In this document: positions 7,040 through 13,896 of the stretch, in pieces
How positions within the stretch are numbered: position 1 is the stretch's first letter
How the letters are laid out: every line of letters starts with the position of its first letter
Source of the DNA: a virus
Virus record (IMG/VR): IMGVR_UViG_3300013099_000021
Location: 1-64,000 of that record
DNA: 64,000 nt
Direction: 5' to 3' (one strand)
Made by a program: the position numbers and the translations under genes
The notes under the pieces: generated by a model
Database searches by the model: none
Told to the model about the DNA's origin: nothing
Seen by the model: the letters and a program-made list of their open reading frames with translations, nothing else

Positions 7040-7302
7040 GATTATTCAAATTAAGAAGGCAGACAGCAAAGACTCACCGCATAGGGGCCAGCACCCCTTG
7101 TCGGTGGGCAGAGATCACCACCGATGATATTAAGATAGTCATTGATGGCTGTAAGACGAACAACTCCCTCCTTATACGGGTAGAGGCCAACGGAGTAATA
7201 TATCAACTCACAGACTCGCTGCTTGAGCTGATGTTGGGCAAGGTAGCGGAGGAGTATTCAAATGAATTTCTAACTTTCAACGTGTACGAGATAAATGGCT
7301 AA
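7036..7302 (+). CDS. Small hypothetical protein
   Basis: 88 residues with a very basic N-terminus (MRLFKLRRQTAKTHR) followed by a beta-rich body. The basic start could contact nucleic acid. Overlaps both neighbours. Not recognised. Confidence 0.55.
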   Translation: MRLFKLRRQTAKTHRIGASTPCRWAEITTDDIKIVIDGCKTNNSLLIRVEANGVIYQLTDSLLELMLGKVAEEYSNEFLTFNVYEING

Positions 7303-7564
7303 ACCGATCAGGATATATCTGTCCCAACAACACCAACCCAATATTGGTAAATGGGAGATTTACAGGGAGGGCAAGCCTACCGGTGAGATGGTCACCAACG
7401 CCACCATACGCAAGATCTTGGACCGGGATCAATACAAGGACTTCCTCCTGGGGGATTCTATTTTCTTGATACCAGGGGAGCGGTTCCGGTGCAGGAGTCA
7501 TAAGGAGAAGGTGGTCAAGGGTGGTAGGACATATCTCAATAAGCGTAGAACCAAAAACAAGTAA
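7295..7564 (+). CDS. Small basic hypothetical protein
   Basis: 89 residues, MAKPIRIYLSQQHQPN, ending with a run of Lys and Arg (LNKRRTKNK). Charge suggests nucleic-acid contact. Overlaps the upstream frame by 8 bp. No family recognised. Confidence 0.55.
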   Translation: MAKPIRIYLSQQHQPNIGKWEIYREGKPTGEMVTNATIRKILDRDQYKDFLLGDSIFLIPGERFRCRSHKEKVVKGGRTYLNKRRTKNK

Positions 7565-7591
7565 GTATTATTTAATAAATTGTAGCGGATT

Positions 7592-7993
7592 ATGAAAAAG
7601 ATAATGGATATAGAGCTTCCTCTCAGGAAAACTCACAGGCTGCATGGGAGCGATCAGGTTATGCTTGATGTGCTATTCGATATGAAGGTACCGGACATGA
7701 ACACCCTCTTAGCTAGACTGAGCAAAAGCGGCACTCCTGCCCTCATCGTTATAAAGGTGGGTGAGCTTAACATCATCATGGTACTGATGTATTTACCACC
7801 GGATATATGGCTGGACTTTGATAATCAGAAGTATCAGGTGTTCATTGCTCCATCGGTGGAGATGGTCATCCATTACTTTGTTGACCGGAGGATGAGGACC
7901 CATGATTCTCTTGAGTTGAGCATACTAACGAAGATGATCGAATTTCTTCAATCATACATCACAAATCAACAACGGGTATCCCATACGTGGTAA
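7592..7993 (+). CDS. Hypothetical protein
   Basis: 133 residues. Mixed alpha/beta, with a hydrophobic strand (ALIVIKVGELNIIMVLMYL, about 51-69) that is too interrupted for a clear membrane segment. No recognised domain. Confidence 0.55.
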   Translation: MKKIMDIELPLRKTHRLHGSDQVMLDVLFDMKVPDMNTLLARLSKSGTPALIVIKVGELNIIMVLMYLPPDIWLDFDNQKYQVFIAPSVEMVIHYFVDRRMRTHDSLELSILTKMIEFLQSYITNQQRVSHTW

Positions 7994-8065
7994 TATGTGA
8001 TTCCCTTGGGTGGGAAGGGGTTTGTATTGGTTTCTCCTTCCTGCCCTCTTTAAAAACTCAACGCT

Positions 8066-8329
8066 ATGGAAAAAGAGATTAGACCAGGAGTATTCATTTC
8101 TGTAATATCGCATGAGAAGTTTGCTGACAGGCTGATCACCCTAACCGGTGAGGATCTGCACCACTTCATTCTAAAGTGCAACAAGTTCAAGCTATCCATG
8201 AAAGCATTAGCGCCAGTGGGAATAAAACCCTATGAACTTCAAATGGCCTGTGAAGAGTTGGATGATGAATTTGATCCGGAGTACGATTACTTCACGGTGC
8301 GAAATGTACCAAACAAAGAAGGGGCCTAG
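8066..8329 (+). CDS. Small hypothetical protein, last of the rightward unit
   Basis: 87 residues with an acidic C-terminus (CEELDDEFDPEYDYF). Its stop overlaps the stop of the convergent gene at 8326, and the terminator stem begins inside its last codons. Unknown function. Confidence 0.6.
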   Translation: MEKEIRPGVFISVISHEKFADRLITLTGEDLHHFILKCNKFKLSMKALAPVGIKPYELQMACEELDDEFDPEYDYFTVRNVPNKEGA

Positions 8330-8341
8330 CGCCCCTTTTTT
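8319..8341 (+). terminator. Rho-independent terminator between convergent units
   Basis: AAGGGGC, loop CTAGC, GCCCCTT, followed by TTTTTT. On the other strand the same stem is followed by a T-rich CTTCTTTG, so it may act in both directions. It lies exactly where the rightward and leftward units collide. Confidence 0.85.
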
Positions 8342-8799
8342 AATGCCTTGAAAAACCTCTCATTCAGCTTACCGACCTTGGCTGTTTGTTCCAATGGAGA
8401 GTATTTATAACCGATGATTCCCCCTTGTGTAGTTGGGAAAACCTTCTTATACTCCTTCTTCAATTCTTCCTCCAAAGCCTTTAAAGGACCCCAATCGGCT
8501 GATTTAACGTCTAATGCGTAAGATATTCGGGCTTCTTCTGTGCCTTGGTCCAGTAGAGCGTGTTCTCCGGGCGTTAAAAGCACAATGTTCTTGGCATAAT
8601 ACTTAAAGTAGGGATATTTGTTCTGCCCTTTAGCCAGGACATGAGCAAAGCAGTTGAAGAATAGATCTGTATTAACAAACTCCCGGAGGAATAGATTAGA
8701 TACCATCGATTTCTTATTGGAGTTAATCCAAATCTGTTTGAAGATAGCAACCTGGGTTAGCTGCGCTCCCCGGCTTACTCTGTTATACTGGTGGCTCAT
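8326..8799 (-). CDS. Putative HNH-like nuclease
   Basis: 157 residues from the ATG at 8799, which overlaps the upstream stop. The central segment CFAHVLAKG...YPYFKYYAKNIVLLTPGEHALLDQG (about residues 50-87) has the H, N and second H with a following D in the order of an HNH beta-beta-alpha-metal site. The match is by motif order only, with no zinc-knuckle cysteines. Alternatively an inactive relative. Confidence 0.5.
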   Translation of the reverse strand: MSHQYNRVSRGAQLTQVAIFKQIWINSNKKSMVSNLFLREFVNTDLFFNCFAHVLAKGQNKYPYFKYYAKNIVLLTPGEHALLDQGTEEARISYALDVKSADWGPLKALEEELKKEYKKVFPTTQGGIIGYKYSPLEQTAKVGKLNERFFKALKKGR

Positions 8800-9043
8800 A
8801 ACTTGATTTTTCAATATCGACTTGAAATAAATGCCTGGTGAATGGGTGTAAGTTAACAAACTCTGATTCGGGAGGAAAGATCTCGGCCATATAAACATCA
8901 TCAGGACAAAATCTATATCTGGCTGCCTTCATCTCCTTGTAGGAGGGCATAACGCCTCTTGCTGAAATAGACAGGTGCCATCCTCCACCGTCAATAGTGA
9001 CAATGATAAAACAGCGACCCGTCTTAAATACTCCTTCCTTCAT
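8783..9043 (-). CDS. DUF7694-like small protein
   Basis: 86 residues. GWHLSIS near 21, PSYKEMKAARYRFCPDDVYMA in the middle and a final FVNLHPFTRHLFQV match, as I recall it, the small DUF7694 family found in phages, of unknown function. Its ATG follows the stop of the RyR-Acb2 gene by one base. Confidence 0.65.
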   Translation of the reverse strand: MKEGVFKTGRCFIIVTIDGGGWHLSISARGVMPSYKEMKAARYRFCPDDVYMAEIFPPESEFVNLHPFTRHLFQVDIEKSSYEPPV

Positions 9044-9044
9044 G

Positions 9045-9683
9045 CTACAACTTCAAATTATCAGCCGTAGGCTCTATCTTAGCATTAGAGGGATTGTAGC
9101 TGTTTGGGTAAGGGTTAGGCTCATTAAGCCTCTTCAGATCCATTCCCAGCCACATAATAGCCTCCTGTACCTTTGTAATGGCAAGCGACCTCTCCCTGGA
9201 ACCATGACACCCCTTTATGTTTTGCAGTTGAGCGTCCAGGCCAACACGGAGGAGTTTGTCTGCCTTGACATCTTTCCGGTGAGCTTCTTCTTGATCAATA
9301 ATCCTCTGATCCTCAAAATTGAAATGAAATGGCTCCTGGACCAGGGAATCGACAATGCTTGCAAACAAGAGATCCTTCTTCTGCTGAAATACAGGTAACT
9401 TGTCGAATGTAACGATACAAGGGTGTGTCTTAGCACCGGGATCTTTCACCTCTCCCCACTCCCAACCATCATCAAGTTTATCTTTCACCCAGTTATTGTG
9501 CTGCGCTTCATGCCCTGCTCTCGGATTTTCAAGCCTGAACTGAACACCTTTAATGGCTGAATCCTGTTGCCATTTAGGTGCCTCAAACCAATCTGATTGA
9601 CTGTCATCACCATTAGCCTCGCACCATGCCTTGTTAGCCTGGTGGCATACAATGGCCACGTAAATAATCATACTTTCATTCAT
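9045..9683 (-). CDS. RyR domain fused to an Acb2/Tad1-type hairpin domain; candidate anti-CBASS/anti-Thoeris sponge
   Basis: 212 residues from the ATG at 9683. Residues about 5-115 (HQANKAWCEANGDDSQ..W, GHEAQHNNWVKDK, DGWEWGEVKDPGAKTHPC, QQKKDLLF) are a RyR domain as seen in phage proteins. The C-terminal part, about 155-212, has SRERSLAITKVQEAIMWLG and then NPYPNSYNP...EPTADNLKL. The first of these matches the helical hairpin shared by the Acb2 and Tad1 sponges, which sequester CBASS cyclic oligonucleotides and Thoeris signals. The fusion is visible here; its activity is inferred. It has its own promoter and a leader hairpin. Confidence 0.7.
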   Translation of the reverse strand: MNESMIIYVAIVCHQANKAWCEANGDDSQSDWFEAPKWQQDSAIKGVQFRLENPRAGHEAQHNNWVKDKLDDGWEWGEVKDPGAKTHPCIVTFDKLPVFQQKKDLLFASIVDSLVQEPFHFNFEDQRIIDQEEAHRKDVKADKLLRVGLDAQLQNIKGCHGSRERSLAITKVQEAIMWLGMDLKRLNEPNPYPNSYNPSNAKIEPTADNLKL

Positions 9684-9704
9684 AATTTGATATTTAAGGT
9701 TTAT

Positions 9705-9740
9705 AAAAAAAGGGTAGTAAGCCATCTCAGCTAACTACCC
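9705..9740 (-). terminator. Intrinsic terminator or attenuator upstream of the RyR-Acb2 gene
   Basis: Minus strand: GGGTAGTTAGC (9740-9730), loop TGAGATG, GCTTACTACCC (9722-9712), then seven T. One T-T mismatch in the stem. It ends the recombination operon, but it also lies downstream of the promoter at 9771-9802, so transcripts from that promoter must pass it. Confidence 0.8.
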
Positions 9741-9770
9741 CATCTAATTGTCATAAGTAAGAGTTCTCTA

Positions 9771-9802
9771 CAAATGTAGGGAATCAAATACTATTTAACA
9801 AG
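9771..9802 (-). promoter_or_regulatory. Bacteroidota-type promoter for the RyR-Acb2 unit
   Basis: Minus strand TACATTTG (9778-9771), identical to the -7 box at 22105, with CTTG (3 of 4 matches to TTTG) 20 nt upstream at 9802-9799. The -33 box lies within the 3' end of recT. Expected start near 9764, giving an 80-nt leader to the ATG at 9683. Confidence 0.6.
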
Positions 9803-11319
9803 GTGTTAATCTCTGCCGTTGTTGCTTTGTAGCAAAAATCCTCCTTCACCCTGTACTCTTGAAACTGGGGGAACTTGGTTTTAAGCATGGTGTCAAAGAC
9901 TCCGTTATCAACACCGGCCACGTTAGCCATCTCTTCGAATAAAGTCTTAACCTGATCAAAACCCCTCTTGCCATCCACCAGGTCAGGAACATCGATGTTG
10001 AACTTATTGGTGTCCACTCTTTCCTCGATAGGAGGCAAAGGATCTAGTTCCGGCTCTGGTTCCTGATTGCCCACTGGCTCCACCTCGATCTCATCAGTGG
10101 TCCTGGACTCATACTCGGCCTGTTGAGGATCTTCCGGTATCTTCTCTCCTATTGGTGGCATCTTGGCCACTGTGGAAGGATCACTTAGATCTGGATTTGC
10201 TGTTGGATCAAACTTCTCAATCATTCCGACCACATTACCCTCATAGAAGGAAAGGATAATCAACCGGAGCTTCTTATTGGTATTCTTCCCTGGATCAATT
10301 TCCCTGGCCTTGGTCATCAGCCCATCACACTCAATTATAGTATTGAGATCTGCTGTGTCCATCTCCTTCATCTCCTCCATAGAGTAAACCATTACGAACC
10401 CCGGTGTGCCGTTAAGCATGGTGCCCTTGCTCTCTCTGGCTGGTTGATCGTCCTGGGTAACTGGATATGACTCTCCCAGTGTAGAAGGATACTTCTTCGC
10501 CTGACTGTCATCGGGCATAGCATCATGCTCTACTGGTGGTGGTGGCTCCAAATCCCCTGCTCTCTTGTCGATCTGGGAATTAGCCTTGCTGGTCAGATCC
10601 TCGCTCCTATTCTTGGAGAAATCCTTATCCGGGATAATAACCTCTGTGCCTTGATTGGTGGTGACTACAACAGTGGTGTCCTGTGGCAGATCCATCGCTT
10701 CCTCAGTGGTGTAACTACCACTCAGCACATCAGGAAACAGATCCCTGGCAAGGAAGCCAAGCACCCTGTATGCAATCATCCTCTCCGGATACTTGTACCA
10801 TGCAGATTTAAGGTACTTCCAACCATCCTGCCCATTGATCATCTTCTGAGTAATCCACAAGCCTGCTCTCTTAGCCTGGTCTACACCAAAGGTCCTGGAC
10901 ATGGTTTCCTGTGTATCGGATCTCTTGGCAGTAATGGTACACTCATAACTTTCGTCACTAAGCGAACCAGTGATAGTTTCTTTCCAAGTTCCCGGGGCGA
11001 GCTTACCTGATTTGAAGATAAGCGTCTTAGCTGCATCTCCCTTGATACTGAGCAGACCGTTCACTGGGATAATGTGCTGCAGAGCTACCAATGGCTTTAG
11101 GCCAAGGTCATCACCATGCACACAAACCAGGATAACCGAAGCTACATTCCCTTTGGCGTAGTCCGGCTTCCCTTTGTCATTCTTCTCGTAGAAATGATCA
11201 GGGGCCAGCCTGCTGTCCAGTATCATCTGTGCAGCCACCTTCATCTCATCTAGATTTTTAATTGCAGTGTCCAGGAATGTTCCTGTTCCGACTACTGCCA
11301 CTTTTCTTTCTTGTTCCAT
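9784..11319 (-). CDS. recT: RecT-like ssDNA-annealing protein with long acidic C-terminal extension
   Basis: 511 residues. The first half has the RecT pattern: LGLKPLVALQHIIPVNGLLS (about 74-93), a middle FGVDQAKRAGLW, and KYPERMIAYRVLGFLARDLF (about 177-196) followed by GSYTTEEA. RecT proteins pair complementary single strands and usually work with a 5'-3' exonuclease, here the YqaJ gene at 17044. RecT is normally 250-350 residues; the extra C-terminal half is acidic and Pro-rich with a final small helical domain, perhaps a partner-binding tail as in SSB. Confidence 0.7.
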   Translation of the reverse strand: MEQERKVAVVGTGTFLDTAIKNLDEMKVAAQMILDSRLAPDHFYEKNDKGKPDYAKGNVASVILVCVHGDDLGLKPLVALQHIIPVNGLLSIKGDAAKTLIFKSGKLAPGTWKETITGSLSDESYECTITAKRSDTQETMSRTFGVDQAKRAGLWITQKMINGQDGWKYLKSAWYKYPERMIAYRVLGFLARDLFPDVLSGSYTTEEAMDLPQDTTVVVTTNQGTEVIIPDKDFSKNRSEDLTSKANSQIDKRAGDLEPPPPVEHDAMPDDSQAKKYPSTLGESYPVTQDDQPARESKGTMLNGTPGFVMVYSMEEMKEMDTADLNTIIECDGLMTKAREIDPGKNTNKKLRLIILSFYEGNVVGMIEKFDPTANPDLSDPSTVAKMPPIGEKIPEDPQQAEYESRTTDEIEVEPVGNQEPEPELDPLPPIEERVDTNKFNIDVPDLVDGKRGFDQVKTLFEEMANVAGVDNGVFDTMLKTKFPQFQEYRVKEDFCYKATTAEINTLLNSI

Positions 11320-11338
11320 ATAATTTTGATTTTTAAGG

Positions 11339-11908
11339 TTATTTTACTTGTTTAAATTCGACTACCTCGAACACGCCAAACTCACCCTTATGTTCTGGCC
11401 TGTAACTTCCAATACCAAACATGGTCCCGGCAAACTCTAATATTGACTCAACGGTTTGTTTGGTGATCGTGTCATTCTTCACGTTAATAGTGAAGGAGAG
11501 GGATAAATCATTCCACCTGGGTCTGATCGCAATGATTCGTGCCTTGACATTCCGGTTTACGGCACTACGCTTGTCAATAGTGTCGAAATCCCTGACAATA
11601 ATCTCCTCCGGAGAGACTGTGAATAGACCGGCAACGATGTTTGTCATGGACTTTCGACCATTGCCGACCTTTGCTTTCACCTGTGTCCCTCCATTTATTA
11701 GGGATTGCTTGATGTGTTCAGAAGGAACGAAACATTCCCCCTTACTGTTGCGATAACAGTGGAACTCTGCACGAACGAGATCCTCTTGGTTTACATCATC
11801 TCTCTCAATGATTTTACCCCTGTTCTTTTCCCATTCTTCTAATTTCTGATCATCCATCCGATGTTGCATATACTTCTCGGTGTGGATCTTTACTCTAAAT
11901 TGTTTCAT
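11339..11908 (-). CDS. Uncharacterised phage protein with GIGxxRP...GxFG motif
   Basis: 189 residues from the ATG at 11908 after the A-rich AAAATTCAAAGCT; a TTG at 11932 would add eight residues. Key segments: FVPSEHIKQSLINGG (about 61-75), IRPRWNDLSLSFTI (about 126-139), and GIGSYRPEHKGEFGVFEV near the C-terminus. I recall a widespread virus family with RPRF...GIGDWRP...GRF but no assigned function; the Gly-rich end resembles RAMP-type nucleic-acid binders, which is only a hint. It is the first gene after the pentamer array, whose transcript forms its leader, so it is a prime candidate partner of that array. Confidence 0.65.
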   Translation of the reverse strand: MKQFRVKIHTEKYMQHRMDDQKLEEWEKNRGKIIERDDVNQEDLVRAEFHCYRNSKGECFVPSEHIKQSLINGGTQVKAKVGNGRKSMTNIVAGLFTVSPEEIIVRDFDTIDKRSAVNRNVKARIIAIRPRWNDLSLSFTINVKNDTITKQTVESILEFAGTMFGIGSYRPEHKGEFGVFEVVEFKQVK

Positions 11909-11928
11909 AGCTTTGAATTTTAAATTAA

Positions 11929-12295
11929 ACAAAAAATTACTGAACGAAACTAAACTCTACTTGACCTCACAAAACATCACATAACTAAACTTCAAAATAC
12001 TGCACCTAACTCGACTTTACTTTACCTTGCGTTACTAAACATCACATCACACAACAGTACCAAACTTTAAAATACTATACATAACAGGACCCCACTTTAC
12101 AACACAAAACCAAACATCAAAATACTTGACTTCACAACACTTCACAGAACCCAACTTTACATAACATAACAACAAATTACTTTACAAAACTCAACTCAAC
12201 GGCACATAACGTGACACTACCTCACTATACTTTAAAATACTATACCGCACAAGACAATACCCTACCCCACATAACGTCACATGACCCTACCTCAA
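11929..12295. repeat. Phased pentanucleotide array: (ACNNN) x about 73, AA punctuation every about 60 nt
   Basis: On the plus strand AC recurs at every fifth base from 11929 to 12290 with no phase slip. About 66 of 73 slots are AC, one is GC (12029), and the others are AA at 11934, 11994, 12069, 12119, 12174, 12234 and 12294. The three bases between are highly variable, so it is not a simple tandem repeat. In the operon transcript it reads GUNNN. It starts at the stop codon of the polymerase-like gene (12292) and ends about 20 nt before the next ATG. It has no codon structure. Function unknown; protein wrapping or loading is a hypothesis. Confidence 0.95.
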
Positions 12296-12870
12296 TAGTT
12301 TAATTGGTTGTGTTTCGATGTCCAGTTTCGGTCCCCTGGTGGATTCCAGGGTATTCCCAAAAAGTCAAAGAACGCATATTCAGTATCAAAGACCGGGGGC
12401 TTTGTTTCCTTCCCCTTAAACTCCTTTTTCAGGGTCCATTTAGATGCTTTTTTGTCACATTCAGCCTTACGCCTCAATCCCCACTCGGTACCGCACCATC
12501 CTAACCGGTTCCATGTAATTGCCAGTTTGATATGGCTGAAAGCAGAAGATCCTGTTCTGATTGCCAAAATTCGACCATAATCATGGCGCTGCGCTATATA
12601 AAGTTCCACCTGGATCTTGTCTTTAGGGTACTTAAACCGCTTTAGACGCTTACCATTGACAACCATCCCTGGATACTTTTCATGGAAGAGATTGTCCAGG
12701 CTGTTAAAAGCGCTCTCAGTGCAAACTATCTCAATATCGCCAACCTCCTTACATCCCCTGCGAACACTACCAGCTATCTCCCTGACATCTGTGTATGGTT
12801 CGATGAGGATAAGGAACCGTCTGGCTACATTGAGTGCCTTTTCTAATTTGATCTTTTCTCCGCTACTCAT
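12292..12870 (-). CDS. Family-X DNA polymerase-like nucleotidyltransferase
   Basis: 192 residues from ATG 12870, overlapping the upstream stop by 8 bp. IAGSVRRGCKEVGDIEIV (about 32-49) is the polymerase-beta type GS...G and acidic pair, here D-x-E. A third acidic residue is likely the E of IQVELYIAQ, followed by RTGSSAFSHI. Phage relatives are single-domain nucleotidyltransferases that may fill gaps or tail ends; the substrate is not evident. The gene's stop abuts the pentamer array. Confidence 0.75.
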   Translation of the reverse strand: MSSGEKIKLEKALNVARRFLILIEPYTDVREIAGSVRRGCKEVGDIEIVCTESAFNSLDNLFHEKYPGMVVNGKRLKRFKYPKDKIQVELYIAQRHDYGRILAIRTGSSAFSHIKLAITWNRLGWCGTEWGLRRKAECDKKASKWTLKKEFKGKETKPPVFDTEYAFFDFLGIPWNPPGDRNWTSKHNQLNY

Positions 12871-13546
12871 CTCTGAGCTTTTTCGCAAAGTACGTCTGTC
12901 CCTTTCCTGTGATCTTTGTTGTCCTGCTAGTGAAAGTTTGATCTGCTGCTCCAATGGTTCTCTCAATCACTTCAAATAAACCTTGCTGAACATAGTTCTG
13001 ATACGGTTCATTGCCTCTATTAAGGTACCCATTGTCCCGGAACCACTTAAATAACCTGTTCTGGCCTATCTCAAAACCGTCATCGCTCAAAATCTTTGCG
13101 AAGTGTCTTGTTAGAATAGAGTTATCACTTCCGGAAACAGCATCAGCAAAAACAACCTTTGATCTGTCATTTTCGATTTTCGCTTCAAGGGCAAGTCGCT
13201 TTTGATACTCCTCCTGCCAGTTCTGAACCAGTTTAAGAACTGTCTCTGGATTGGTGAAGTCAATAGCTTTCTGTTCCAGCTCCTCCCACCTACGGTTAAT
13301 CTTTATCCTTAACTCAACACTATACCCAGTCATCAAGTCAAATGTCTGTATCCGGCTTAGAAGAAATTGAGGCTGCTCTTTGTTCTGCTCGTTCCGATAA
13401 GAGGACCGCTCAAGTTTGGGCAGTCCTAATTTCTCGTAGTTAACATTCAGAGTTTCAATATCACGAAGAACGTGCTTGTGTTGCTTCCCTGTCAACTCCG
13501 CAATCTCACGGCTTGACATCGACTGCTTATTTGCTAATTCTTCCAT
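12863..13546 (-). CDS. Rha-family regulator with KilAC-like C-terminus
   Basis: 227 residues from ATG 13546 in a TAATG overlap. Residues about 8-95 (SSREIAELTGKQHKHVLRDI..., FLLSRIQTFDLMTGYSVELRIKI...) are the Rha domain. The C-terminal part (SDDGFEIGQNRLFKWFRDNGYL, ITGKGQTYFAKKL) is the KilAC antirepressor domain. Such proteins are DNA-binding regulators in phages. Its position inside the replication operon suggests timing control. Confidence 0.8.
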   Translation of the reverse strand: MEELANKQSMSSREIAELTGKQHKHVLRDIETLNVNYEKLGLPKLERSSYRNEQNKEQPQFLLSRIQTFDLMTGYSVELRIKINRRWEELEQKAIDFTNPETVLKLVQNWQEEYQKRLALEAKIENDRSKVVFADAVSGSDNSILTRHFAKILSDDGFEIGQNRLFKWFRDNGYLNRGNEPYQNYVQQGLFEVIERTIGAADQTFTSRTTKITGKGQTYFAKKLRDE

Positions 13547-13860
13547 TATTCCCGATCTACGATACAACTGGTGCCTTCCAGGTTAGTGAACCATCTGGCC
13601 TTGCCACCGCCATCGATGTGCTTCCTCCCTCTCAGGTGGAAATCAATGTTGACCCAATCGCCCTCACGGATATTATTAAGCATATCCATGTTGTCGTTCA
13701 CAAAATCAAATGCGAACTCCTGCTTGTACTTAGACAATACCCACCCTTCCATTACTATGGTGCGCTTCATTAAACTCTCTGTGCCTGGAATTAAACCAGG
13801 CATACCGACCCATAATACCTTGCCGGAGATTGCGAACTCATTTACTTGTGTTTTTCCCAT
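13546..13860 (-). CDS. DUF3127-like ssDNA-binding (OB-fold) protein
   Basis: 104 residues. FAISGKVLWVG at the N-terminus, KQEFAFDFVN, NIREGDWVNIDFHLRGRKH and a final ARWFTNLEGTSCIVDRE follow the DUF3127 pattern, an OB-fold family common in Bacteroidota and considered SSB-like. Placed among recombination genes, it probably coats single strands for RecT and the exonuclease. No acidic SSB tail is present. Confidence 0.7.
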   Translation of the reverse strand: MGKTQVNEFAISGKVLWVGMPGLIPGTESLMKRTIVMEGWVLSKYKQEFAFDFVNDNMDMLNNIREGDWVNIDFHLRGRKHIDGGGKARWFTNLEGTSCIVDRE

Positions 13861-13896
13861 CGTTACGTTTTTTTAGTGAATGTTAAAATATGTTGC

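Noticed and set aside
11932-12240. TAnnTTTG promoters inside the array (GTATTTTG units)
   Set aside because: The spacing of the box is one base short and no TTTG at -33 is aligned; similarity is incidental to the array.
11929-12295. CRISPR array or ordinary microsatellite
   Set aside because: There is no repeated unit longer than two bases and spacers are only 3 nt; neither CRISPR nor slippage fits.
11929-12295. Coding sequence in the array
   Set aside because: Period 5 is out of step with codons and stops occur in every frame.
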